From JAEKLB01 sp050249235 (GTDB lineage Bacteria > Actinomycetota > Acidimicrobiia > Acidimicrobiales > CADCSY01), in NCBI GenBank assembly GCA_050249235.1, contig JBFWQW010000045.1, forward strand, positions 1 through 21,721: a DNA stretch of 21,721 bases. The letters are read 5' to 3'. Of the stretch, positions 6,859-13,854 are shown piece by piece; positions within the stretch are counted from its first letter, which is position 1; each line of letters starts with the position of its first letter. A program made the position numbers and the translations under genes. The notes beneath the pieces are model-generated. The model was given only the letters and a program-made list of their open reading frames with translations. It did no database searches and was not told the origin of the DNA.

Positions 6859-7428
6859 TCAGCGGCGGTACCAGCCGTCGAGCTGGTCGGCCACCTCGGC
6901 CAGCCGGGGCGCGGCCCGGTCGCGGGCCGACAGGATCTTGTCGTCGATGGGCCAGTCGATCGCCAGCTCGGGGTCGTCGTGGGCAACGGCGATCTCGAGG
7001 GAGGGGTCGTAGGGCGCGTCGTGCCGGTAGCAGATGTCGACCTCGTCGGTGAGGGCCTGGAAGCCGTGGACGCAGCCGGCCGGCACCAGGAGCTGCTCGT
7101 GGGCCACGTCGTCCAGCGTGAACGACTCCCAGGCGCGGAACGTGGGGGACCACGGCCGGAGGTCGACCACCACCTCGAAGACCGCGCCCCGGGCGCAGCG
7201 CACGAGCTTGGCCTCGCTCAGGTGACGGCGGCCGTGCAGGCCCCGCAGCGTGCCCCGGACGGAGCGGGACTGGTTCTCCTGGACGAACGACGCCGGGTCG
7301 ATCCCGGCACCGCGGAGCACGTCGGCATTCAGGGTGCGGACGAAGAAGCCCCGCTCGTCGACGATCGGCTGCGGCGTGATGCGCAGCGCCCCGTGCAGGG
7401 CGAGCTCGGTCACGGTCGGCTCGGCCAT
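6859..7428 (-). CDS. rfbC: RmlC-family dTDP-4-dehydrorhamnose 3,5-epimerase-like protein
   Basis: A 189-residue single-domain cupin of normal RmlC length. RmlC epimerises C3 and C5 of a 4-keto-6-deoxy nucleotide sugar. Seen here are 'ENQSRSVRGTLRGLH' (residues 51-65, His65 as catalytic base), 'KLVRCARGAVFEVVVDLR' (74-91), 'VPAGCVHGF' (116-123), Tyr134 in 'CYRHD', and Asp170 in 'LSARD', the partner of the catalytic His. Odd: after RGLH most members have a Tyr-Gln pair, but this protein has Gly-Arg-Arg-His, and the loop is about one residue shorter. Substrate or epimerisation pattern may therefore differ, for example C3 only. The ATG at 7428 overlaps the previous gene's TGA by one base. It is the last gene of the 13704-6859 operon. 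Confidence 0.88.
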   Translation of the reverse strand: MAEPTVTELALHGALRITPQPIVDERGFFVRTLNADVLRGAGIDPASFVQENQSRSVRGTLRGLHGRRHLSEAKLVRCARGAVFEVVVDLRPWSPTFRAWESFTLDDVAHEQLLVPAGCVHGFQALTDEVDICYRHDAPYDPSLEIAVAHDDPELAIDWPIDDKILSARDRAAPRLAEVADQLDGWYRR

Positions 7429-8513
7429 CAGGGCCGCCCCGGTGCGACCTCGAGGACGGCGTCGACGATGGTCCGCTCGAACTGGTCGATCCCGTAGCGC
7501 TCGACGCACAGGGCCCGGGCCCGCCGGCCCATGGCCGCCGCCTCGGCCGGATCGGCGACGAGGCGGGCGACGGCGGCCCGCCAGCCCTCGACGTTGCCCG
7601 GCTCCACCACCAGCCCGATGCCCTCGCCTTCGACGTCGACGTCGATGTACGGGTTGCGGGTCATCACGACCGGGCGACCCATGACCATGGCGTCGACCAG
7701 CGACGTCAGGCCGACGGTGCCCCGGGGCGCGATGGTGGGCAGGGCCACCACCGTCGCCGCGCTCATGCGGGCCATGAGCTCCTGGTCGGACACGGCCCTG
7801 GCCTCGTCGGGCGCCCCGGCACCGTCGTAGTGAACGGCCACGTTCGGCGGCACCGTGGCCGGGTCGGGCGCCGACGCCGGCGAGCAGTAGACGTCGAGGG
7901 GTACGTCGAGGTCGGCGAACGCCTTCACGAGCGTGGGGTAGTCGCGGTCGGTCTTGCCCGCCGCGATCACCCGGGGCGCCCGCTCGATGTCGATCGGCGG
8001 CGGATCGGCCGGGTAGAAGCGCAGGTCGACGCCCCAGTCGAGCTTTCGGCATCGGGCCGGGTCGGCCCCGAGCGACTCGAACTGCGCCCGCACCCGCTGG
8101 CTCAGGAAGAGGAGGCGGTCCTGGCCGCCGTAGGCCCAGCGCACGATGCCGCGGCGGGCCCGGCCGGCGGGGAGCGGCCAGTGCACGACGGCGACGATGG
8201 GTCGGCGGTACAGGCCCAGCCGGCGCAGGACGCCGAGCGCGATCGAGTCGTTCACGGTGCCCGAGACGAAGACGTCGTGCGAGCCCTGCCCCAGCAGGAT
8301 CCGGAGCTGCTGGTCGAGGTCGCCGACCCGGGCCGCGGTGAGGGCCCGCAGGCGCCGGAACCGCTCGAGCGGCAGGAACGTCACCCGGTGGCCGGCGAGG
8401 CGGAGGGCGTGGCCGCCCCAGAGGTGCTGGGCCGGGTACTCGCCGCGACGGTGGCGCTCGTCGGCGAGCTCCAGGTCGTAGTTGTTCGAGATCAGCACCC
8501 GCACCGGCGGCAC
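7428..8513 (-). CDS. Family 4 (GT-B fold) glycosyltransferase
   Basis: A 361-residue GT-B glycosyltransferase. The C-terminal donor-binding half is recognisable: 'PRVIAAGKTDRDYPTLVKAF' opens the second Rossmann domain at about residue 178. Near 265-310 'APRGTVGLTSLVDAMVMGRPVVMT' matches the group-1 transferase region just before a nucleotide-sugar-binding loop. 'GEGIGLVVEPGNVEGW' follows, then a standard C-terminal helix. The canonical E-x7-E is altered: the first Glu is not evident, with Thr/Pro/Arg around 'APRGTVGLTS'. Specificity is unknown. The start is GTG 8513, one base after the polymerase's TAG, so coupled translation is likely; ribosome-binding sequence is weak. The next gene's ATG overlaps its TGA. 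The donor could be the sugar made by neighbouring epimerases, but that is inference. Confidence 0.85.
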   Translation of the reverse strand: MPPVRVLISNNYDLELADERHRRGEYPAQHLWGGHALRLAGHRVTFLPLERFRRLRALTAARVGDLDQQLRILLGQGSHDVFVSGTVNDSIALGVLRRLGLYRRPIVAVVHWPLPAGRARRGIVRWAYGGQDRLLFLSQRVRAQFESLGADPARCRKLDWGVDLRFYPADPPPIDIERAPRVIAAGKTDRDYPTLVKAFADLDVPLDVYCSPASAPDPATVPPNVAVHYDGAGAPDEARAVSDQELMARMSAATVVALPTIAPRGTVGLTSLVDAMVMGRPVVMTRNPYIDVDVEGEGIGLVVEPGNVEGWRAAVARLVADPAEAAAMGRRARALCVERYGIDQFERTIVDAVLEVAPGRP

Positions 8514-8514
8514 C

Positions 8515-9963
8515 CTAGCGAGGCCCGTTGGCGGGCCCGATCGGGCCGAGCGGGCCGTCCCAACCGGCCCCGGCCACCCCGGCCGGCACCCGCTCGCCGG
8601 CCGCGGCCGGCTCCCGAAGGCTGCGAGCGGCGGCCAGGAGGAGGCCGAGGAGGAAGCCGAGGGCGATGCCGATCCGGAACTTCTCGAAGATCGTCTCGAC
8701 CATCCCCTTGCCGAGGATGCCGGCGACCGCGGCGATGGCCGCGAGCGACGCCGCCGCGACCCGGTCGTCGACGCCGCTGAGCCACACCCGCCAGCCGCTG
8801 ACCACCGGCCCCAGGATGGCGATGAAGCCGAGCACGGCCCCCACCAGCCCGGTGCGCAGGGCCAGGTCGACGGCCACGTTGTGGGACGTCACCTGCTCGG
8901 TCTGGCCGAGGCCGAGGATGCCGCTGAAGCGCTGGCTCACCCGGTCGCCCATGCCCCAGCCGAAGAGGGGCCGCTCGGCGATCCGCTTCGTCGACGTCTC
9001 GATGATCGAGACCCGCACCGATGCCGTCGCCGACTCGACCTGGCCGCCGAAGGTGTCCTGCACCCGGTCGCTGACGGTCGCCAGCTCGCCGCTCAGGCCG
9101 AGGATGAGCCCGCCGGCGATGACGAAGGCGAACAGGAAGACCAGTGCGTCGGTGGGGCTGAAGCGCACCCGACGGACCCACGTGGCCGTGAGCATGAAGG
9201 GTGCCATCACGAGGACGGTCAGGCCGAGCTGCACGAACGACGCCCGCTGGGCCCCGCCGAACGGCGTGGCCAGCAGCAGGAAGGCGGCCACGACCACGAT
9301 CACCCTGGGCCGGCGGGAGCAGGCCTCGATGCCGAAGGCGAGGATCCCGAGCGCGACGAGGACCGTGTGGGTCTCGGAGCCGACCCGGCCGAGGACGATC
9401 GGCGCCCCAGGGATCGGCACCACCGTCGCCGCGCCGACCAGATCCATCACCATGAAGACGGTCGAGACGAGCGAGATGGTGAGGATCCAGCGCTCGAAGC
9501 GTCGGCGCCGGAGGATGTCCTGGATCGGGACCCCGGCCACGAGGACCATCGTCCCGACGATGTAGAGGTACGACTTCAGGTCGAACAGGGTGTCGGCGAA
9601 GGCGCTGCCGTTGTCGAGGCCGATGAACGTGCAGTAGAGGAGCCACACCACGAACACGCCCATGACGGCCCACACCCACCGGAGGACCCGCGGCACCGGC
9701 GAGACCCACGCCCGGGCCAGCAGGGCCAGGGCCAGCAGCGGGTCGGGGAGCCGGATGTCCTGACCGGCGACGCTCGGTCGGAAGATGCTGGTCGGCACGC
9801 TGTCGGTGCTCCCCGCCAGCAGCGCCTCGACCACGACGACCGCCAGGAAGACGCCGAGCACCAGGTGGCGCCGCCCCTCCCGCTCCCACCGGGCGAAGCG
9901 GCTGAAGACGAAGCCGCCCAGGGGGATCGCCGATCCGAGGAGGATCAGCGTGAAGGCGTCCAT
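8515..9963 (-). CDS. O-antigen polymerase/ligase-like integral membrane protein
   Basis: A 482-residue polytopic membrane protein with roughly ten or more hydrophobic segments from residue 5 to about 445 and a Pro/Gly-rich tail. Near residues 345-390 lies the Wzy_C/WaaL signature: 'RPLFGWGMGD' followed by 'TSHNVAVDLALRTGLVGA'. The His of the SHN motif corresponds to the conserved ligase/polymerase histidine in the large periplasmic loop. The protein would polymerise or ligate undecaprenyl-linked repeat units outside the membrane. The adjacent Wzz-like gene, whose TGA overlaps this ATG, fits a Wzy-dependent system. In a probably monoderm actinobacterium a polymerase or a ligase to a wall anchor is more likely than LPS ligation. 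Family confident, precise reaction not. Confidence 0.85.
   Translation of the reverse strand: MDAFTLILLGSAIPLGGFVFSRFARWEREGRRHLVLGVFLAVVVVEALLAGSTDSVPTSIFRPSVAGQDIRLPDPLLALALLARAWVSPVPRVLRWVWAVMGVFVVWLLYCTFIGLDNGSAFADTLFDLKSYLYIVGTMVLVAGVPIQDILRRRRFERWILTISLVSTVFMVMDLVGAATVVPIPGAPIVLGRVGSETHTVLVALGILAFGIEACSRRPRVIVVVAAFLLLATPFGGAQRASFVQLGLTVLVMAPFMLTATWVRRVRFSPTDALVFLFAFVIAGGLILGLSGELATVSDRVQDTFGGQVESATASVRVSIIETSTKRIAERPLFGWGMGDRVSQRFSGILGLGQTEQVTSHNVAVDLALRTGLVGAVLGFIAILGPVVSGWRVWLSGVDDRVAAASLAAIAAVAGILGKGMVETIFEKFRIGIALGFLLGLLLAAARSLREPAAAGERVPAGVAGAGWDGPLGPIGPANGPR
8534..8547. repeat. 14-base perfect palindrome, copy 1
   Basis: GGCCCGATCGGGCC lies in the last codons of the polymerase/ligase gene, 20 bases before the downstream GT4 start. 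The identical word recurs at 12646-12659, again just before a GT4 start. It is read in different codon phases in the two genes. Confidence 0.8.
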
Positions 9964-11387
9964 CAGCGGCGCGTGGTGGCCTCGAGCCGCCGGCTGCGCG
10001 GGGCGGTCTCCGGCGGCTCGCCGACGACCCGGGAGGGGCGGCCGGGCGGGCTCCGGAAGGGGCGCCGCCGGCGGGGCTTGACCCCCGTGAGCACCACGCC
10101 GAGCAGCTCCACCTTCTGCTCACGGAGCCGCGTCACCGTGTGCACGAGCTTGGTGACGTCGAGGTCGGCGCTGTCGACCACGAGCACGGCGACGGGGATG
10201 GAGGCGACGGCCACCCAGCCCTCCGCGCTCTCCTCGAGCGGGGGGCACACCGTGAGCACGAGGTCGGCGCTCTCGGCCGCCTCGGCGAGGGCCAGCGGGA
10301 GCCGCCAGTTCATGACCTCGGCGGGCCGGTAGTAGCCGGTGCCGGCCGACACCACCTCGAGCCGCCCCTCGACCCGGGGACCGGCCTCGATCGGCACGGC
10401 GTGGCGCTGGAACGTCTCGCCCCGGGCGAAGGCGGCGGCACGGGGGCGGCCCTCGGCGGTGACGTCGCTCAGGCCCCGGCGCAGCGGGACGCCGAAGCGC
10501 TCGTGGAGCGTGGGGTGGGTGATGTCGGCGTCGAGGACGGCGACCTGGCGGCCGCCGTTGGCCAGGGTCCAGCCCACGAGGGAGGTGATGTCCGACACCG
10601 GCGTGCTGGCGGCCAGCCCGGCGATGGCCACGCTCGGCGTGTCGCGGCCCACCAGGCGCACCTCGAGGTTGGTGCAGAGCTGCTGGACGGCATCCTCCAG
10701 CCCCGCCGGCCAGGCCCGGTTGAGGGGTCCGACCAGGCGGCGGGAGCGCGAGCCGAAGCGGGGCCGGGGCAGCTCGCCGAGCAGGCTCGAGCCGAGCCGG
10801 GTGCGGATGGTCTCCGCCGGGTCGAGCTGGGCCTGCAGCCGGAAGGCGACGGCGCTGGCGACGATGGCCATCAGGATGCCGACCACCCCGCCGCCGGCGA
10901 TCAGCTGCTTGGTCTGGGGCGAGATCGGCGTGGGGTCGAGGGAGGCCTCGTCGATCTCGCTGGTCTGGATGGCCGACGTCTCGACGTTGGTCGCCGCCAC
11001 CAGGACGTCGGCGACCCCGTCGGCCCACGCCTTGGCCGCCTGCGGGCTCGAGCTCTCGACCCGCACGACGATGATGAAGTCGGCGGCCGGGTCGGTGGCG
11101 GCCGAGATGGACGCGCCGGCCGCCACCGCGTCGGCGGGCAGCGCCTCGGCCACCTCACGGGCCAGGGTGACCGACTTGGCCCGGGCGACGAAGCCCTGGA
11201 TGGCGGCGTTGACGACGAGGTCGTCCGACACGCCCTCGGACGGGGCGATGCTCATCGTGACGCGGCTGGCGTAGCGCTTCTCGGGCACGTAGGCGGCGGC
11301 CAACGCCGGCAGCATCACCAGGAGGAAGCCGGCCAGGGCGGCGATCCAGTGGCGCCGGAGGGCACGGACGAGGTCGGTCAGCTCCAC
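9963..11387 (-). CDS. Wzz-type chain-length protein fused to a degenerate BY-kinase-like domain
   Basis: This 474-residue protein controls polysaccharide chain length with the polymerase. The N-terminal Wzz part has a first membrane helix at about 14-33, an extracytoplasmic segment with coiled-coil character, and a second helix at about 162-182, just after a proline-containing 'PTPISPQTK' loop typical of Wzz. The cytoplasmic half (about 235-440) aligns with bacterial tyrosine kinases: 'AVLDADITHPTLHERFGVP' (283-301) is the Walker A' and substrate-loop region. The Walker A position reads 'GLAASTPVSDITS' (257-269), with no GxGKS/T lysine. The Walker B position reads 'ADLVLTVCPP' (374-383), with no Asp. 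No tyrosine follows residue 353, so there is no Tyr cluster. The domain is therefore probably catalytically dead. Start is GTG 11387, overlapping the upstream gene by 10 bases. Confidence 0.85.
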   Translation of the reverse strand: MELTDLVRALRRHWIAALAGFLLVMLPALAAAYVPEKRYASRVTMSIAPSEGVSDDLVVNAAIQGFVARAKSVTLAREVAEALPADAVAAGASISAATDPAADFIIVVRVESSSPQAAKAWADGVADVLVAATNVETSAIQTSEIDEASLDPTPISPQTKQLIAGGGVVGILMAIVASAVAFRLQAQLDPAETIRTRLGSSLLGELPRPRFGSRSRRLVGPLNRAWPAGLEDAVQQLCTNLEVRLVGRDTPSVAIAGLAASTPVSDITSLVGWTLANGGRQVAVLDADITHPTLHERFGVPLRRGLSDVTAEGRPRAAAFARGETFQRHAVPIEAGPRVEGRLEVVSAGTGYYRPAEVMNWRLPLALAEAAESADLVLTVCPPLEESAEGWVAVASIPVAVLVVDSADLDVTKLVHTVTRLREQKVELLGVVLTGVKPRRRRPFRSPPGRPSRVVGEPPETAPRSRRLEATTRR

Positions 11388-12640
11388 GCCCGGCTCCTCC
11401 GCCCGCGACCGGCGACCCGCCGCTTCCCGCCGGCGTCGACGGCCTCGACGAGCAGCTGCTCGACCCGGTCGATCACCGCCGTGCGGCCGTAGTCGGCCGC
11501 CCGCGCCGAGGCGTGGTCGGACCAGGCGGCGATGGTGGCGGCGTCGGCCGCCCGGCGCAGGACGTCAGGCAGGGAGTCGATGGCGTCCCACGGTAGGTGA
11601 GGACCGATGGCGAAGCGGCGCACCTCCGTGCCGAGCGACGACCCCTCGTCGCTGACGGCCAGGATCGGCGTGCCGGTGGCGATGGCCGGGATGAGCTTGC
11701 TCGGCATGTAGGACGTGCCGCTCCCGGTCCGCTCGGTGATGAGGAAGAGGTCGCAGTCGTGCAGCGCCCGGGTGAAGTCCACCTCGGTGAGGAACGGGCC
11801 GAACGAGAAGCGGGGGTCGCCCACCCCGTCGCCCCACGCCCGCACCGCGTCGGCACCGGGACCGCTCCCGTGGACGGTGAGGTGGAACGAGGCGTCGGAC
11901 GCCTGGGCCACCTTGCAGAACTCGAGCAGGCCCTGCTTGTTCCCGATGTTGCCGGCATAGAGCAGCTTCAGCGGCTGCGACGGCGGCCGGCCCCGCTTGC
12001 CCGGGAGGGCGGCCACCGCCTCGGCCAGGCTCCCGTTGAGCCAGTTCGGCACATGGCGCACCCGGCCGGTCGCCCCGGTCATCGCCTCCAGCGCGCCCAC
12101 CATCTCCGGCGAGATGCCGGTGAGCACGTCGGCGGCGGCGAAGGCCCGGCGCTCGACCCAGCTCAGCAGGCGACCGGCCCGGCCGCCCACGAGCCCCGAC
12201 GCGACGGCCGCGCTCGACGACATGTCCTGGACGTTCACCATGACGGGCACCCGCCGGGTCCGGGCGAAGGCCACCGCCGAGAGCACGGGGCTGAACATGG
12301 TGGAGAAGGCGAGCACGGCGTCGACCCGGCGGCCTCGGTGCAACGACCGGCTGTACGAGCCCAGGAGCGACGCCTCGTAGAGCAGCCGGTGGGCGGTCGA
12401 GCGCTGGTCGCGGGGCAGCACGAGGCCGTACCGGGCCACCTGCACGCCCGCTTCCGTCGTGCGCCGGATGCGCAGGTCGTTGTGGCCGGACTTGTCCTGC
12501 CACTCCGGGAAGTAGGGGTAGGCGCAGCGGACCTCGACCTCGTGGCCGCGGGCCGCCAGCTCCCGGCACAGGTCCGTGTAGATCGCGGCGCCGCCGGCGT
12601 GGTCGGGGTCGTAGAGGTTGGAGAAGACGAGGAGCCGCAT
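11378..12640 (-). CDS. Family 4 glycosyltransferase, WbuB-like
   Basis: A 420-residue GT-B glycosyltransferase. The acceptor half starts 'MRLLVFSNLYDPDHAGGAA', with the glycine-rich loop of WbuB-type enzymes ('P-x-x-GG'), then 'MVNVQDMSSSAAVASG' at 134-149. The donor half starts at 'KLLYAGNIGNKQGLLEF' (225-241), with 'VHGSGPGADAV' (256-266) and 'TERTGSGTSYMPSKLIPAIATGTPILAVSD' characters across 302-331. The last is the GPGTxxxxP-like and KL-x-x-x-x-ATGxP region of the WbuB group. Family members transfer N-acetylfucosamine or related deoxy-sugars in O-antigen pathways; specificity here is not known. ATG 12640 overlaps the upstream TGA, and the downstream Wzz-like gene begins inside this gene's last codons. 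The C-terminus is a basic, disordered tail. Confidence 0.9.
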   Translation of the reverse strand: MRLLVFSNLYDPDHAGGAAIYTDLCRELAARGHEVEVRCAYPYFPEWQDKSGHNDLRIRRTTEAGVQVARYGLVLPRDQRSTAHRLLYEASLLGSYSRSLHRGRRVDAVLAFSTMFSPVLSAVAFARTRRVPVMVNVQDMSSSAAVASGLVGGRAGRLLSWVERRAFAAADVLTGISPEMVGALEAMTGATGRVRHVPNWLNGSLAEAVAALPGKRGRPPSQPLKLLYAGNIGNKQGLLEFCKVAQASDASFHLTVHGSGPGADAVRAWGDGVGDPRFSFGPFLTEVDFTRALHDCDLFLITERTGSGTSYMPSKLIPAIATGTPILAVSDEGSSLGTEVRRFAIGPHLPWDAIDSLPDVLRRAADAATIAAWSDHASARAADYGRTAVIDRVEQLLVEAVDAGGKRRVAGRGRRSRAWS

Positions 12641-13704
12641 CACCCGGCCCGATCGGGCCTCAGCCGCTCCTGCCACCGCTCGACGATCTCCGCGACCGTC
12701 GCCTCGAGGCCCTTGGTGATGCCCCAGCCCGGGTAGTCGGCCTGCATCCGGCGCAGGTCGGAGTAGTAGCAGATGTGGTCGCCGGCCCGGGCCTCCGGCG
12801 AGTAGCTCCACTCCATGGGCCGACCGGTGAGCCGCTCGGCGAGTGCGAACGCCTCGAGGATCGAGATGGAGTTCTCCTTGCCCCCCCCGATGTTGTAGAC
12901 GGCCGCCGGCCGGGGGGCGTCGATGAACGTCGTCATGAACGACACGACGTCGTCGGCGTGGATGTTGTCGCGGACCTGCTTCCCCTCGTAGCCGAAGACC
13001 GTGTACGGGATGCCCTGGAGGTTGCACTTCACCAGGTAGGAGAGGAAGCCGTGCAGCTCGACGCCCGAGTGCTCGGGGCCGGTCAGGCAGCCGCCCCGGA
13101 GGCAGGCCGTCGGCATGCCGAAGTACCGGCCGTACTCCTGCACCATCACGTCGGCCGCCACCTTCGACGCGCCGAAGAGCGAGTGCATCGAGCCGTCGAT
13201 GCCGAAGTCCTCGGGGATGCCGTGGGCGTAGGCGGGGTCGGCGTAGTCCCACCGGGTCTCCAGCTCGACCAGCTCGATGCGGTTCGGGGCGTCGCCGTAC
13301 ACCTTGTTCGTGCTCATGAACACGAACGGCGACTCGCGCGAGAACTCCCGGTTGGCCTGGAGCAGGTTGAGCGTGCCGACCGCGTTCACGTCGAAGTCGA
13401 CGAACGGGATCGAGGCCGCCTTGTCGTGCGAGGGCTGGGCCGCGCAGTGGATCACGGCGTCGAAGCGCTCCCGCTCGAACAGGCCGAGGACGGCGGCGCG
13501 GTCGCGGATGTCGACGGCGACGTGGCGGAACCGGCTGGTGGCGGCGAGCAGCTCACCGGTCTTCCACGTCGTGTCGCCCTCCGGCCCGAAGAACTCCCGC
13601 CGCATGTTGTTGTCGACCCCCACCACCTCGTCGCCCCGGGCGTCGATGGCGCGCACCGCGCTCGAGCCGATCAGGCCGGCGGAGCCGGTGACGAGAATCT
13701 TCAT
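12640..13704 (-). CDS. CDP-paratose 2-epimerase-like SDR with Phe at the catalytic Tyr position
   Basis: A 354-residue extended SDR. The Rossmann motif is 'GSAGLIGS' (7-14). 'MSTNKVYGDAPN' corresponds to the STNKVYGD motif of RfbE-type CDP-paratose/CDP-tyvelose 2-epimerases. 'GYEGKQVRDNIHADDVV' matches the conserved K-QVRD-x-x-H-x-x-D segment, and 'YNIGGG' follows. The usual YxxxK reads 'LFGASKVAAD': the codon at the Tyr position is TTC, so Phe replaces the proton-transfer Tyr while the Lys remains. RfbE epimerases oxidise C2, and the enzyme may act differently here. It heads the six-gene operon; ATG 13704 has GAGG 7 bases upstream. The RfbF-like gene at 5318 makes a CDP-sugar substrate plausible, though that link is inference. 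Confidence 0.85.
   Translation of the reverse strand: MKILVTGSAGLIGSSAVRAIDARGDEVVGVDNNMRREFFGPEGDTTWKTGELLAATSRFRHVAVDIRDRAAVLGLFERERFDAVIHCAAQPSHDKAASIPFVDFDVNAVGTLNLLQANREFSRESPFVFMSTNKVYGDAPNRIELVELETRWDYADPAYAHGIPEDFGIDGSMHSLFGASKVAADVMVQEYGRYFGMPTACLRGGCLTGPEHSGVELHGFLSYLVKCNLQGIPYTVFGYEGKQVRDNIHADDVVSFMTTFIDAPRPAAVYNIGGGKENSISILEAFALAERLTGRPMEWSYSPEARAGDHICYYSDLRRMQADYPGWGITKGLEATVAEIVERWQERLRPDRAG
12646..12659. repeat. 14-base perfect palindrome, copy 2
   Basis: GGCCCGATCGGGCC, identical to 8534-8547, lies in the last codons of the epimerase gene, 5 bases before the overlapping GT4 start. Confidence 0.8.
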
Positions 13705-13854
13705 GGCTGTGCCTCGTTGCTCGTAGCGGGGACGGAAGGTGGGGTGGGCGGCGGGGGCGGGGGGCGGCGGGCCGGGGATGCGGGGCGGGGCCTGGCCCGG
13801 GGCGGCCCGGTCGGTCCGGGCGCGGCGCCCGCTCGGTTCGTCACGTTCGGTCGG
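13705..13854. promoter_or_regulatory. Intergenic region upstream of the six-gene operon, with a dense G-tract
   Basis: This 150-base spacer should carry the promoter of the 13704-6859 operon. Its plus strand has repeated runs of four or more G between about 13741 and 13796, able in principle to form G-quadruplexes on the template strand. Upstream of this, near 13838-13855, are clustered CGAAC/CGACC words. No clear -35/-10 pair is seen. Confidence 0.45.

Noticed and set aside
7428..8052. Longer version of the RmlC-family gene starting near 8052
   Set aside because: The extra part is Arg/Gly-rich antiphase sequence inside the GT4 gene; ATG 7428 gives the normal RmlC length and overlaps the upstream stop.
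8482..10332. A 616-codon plus-strand frame rich in Asp, Glu, His and Arg
   Set aside because: It is the antisense of a membrane-protein gene with clear Wzy/WaaL motifs; its composition is explained by the complementary codons.
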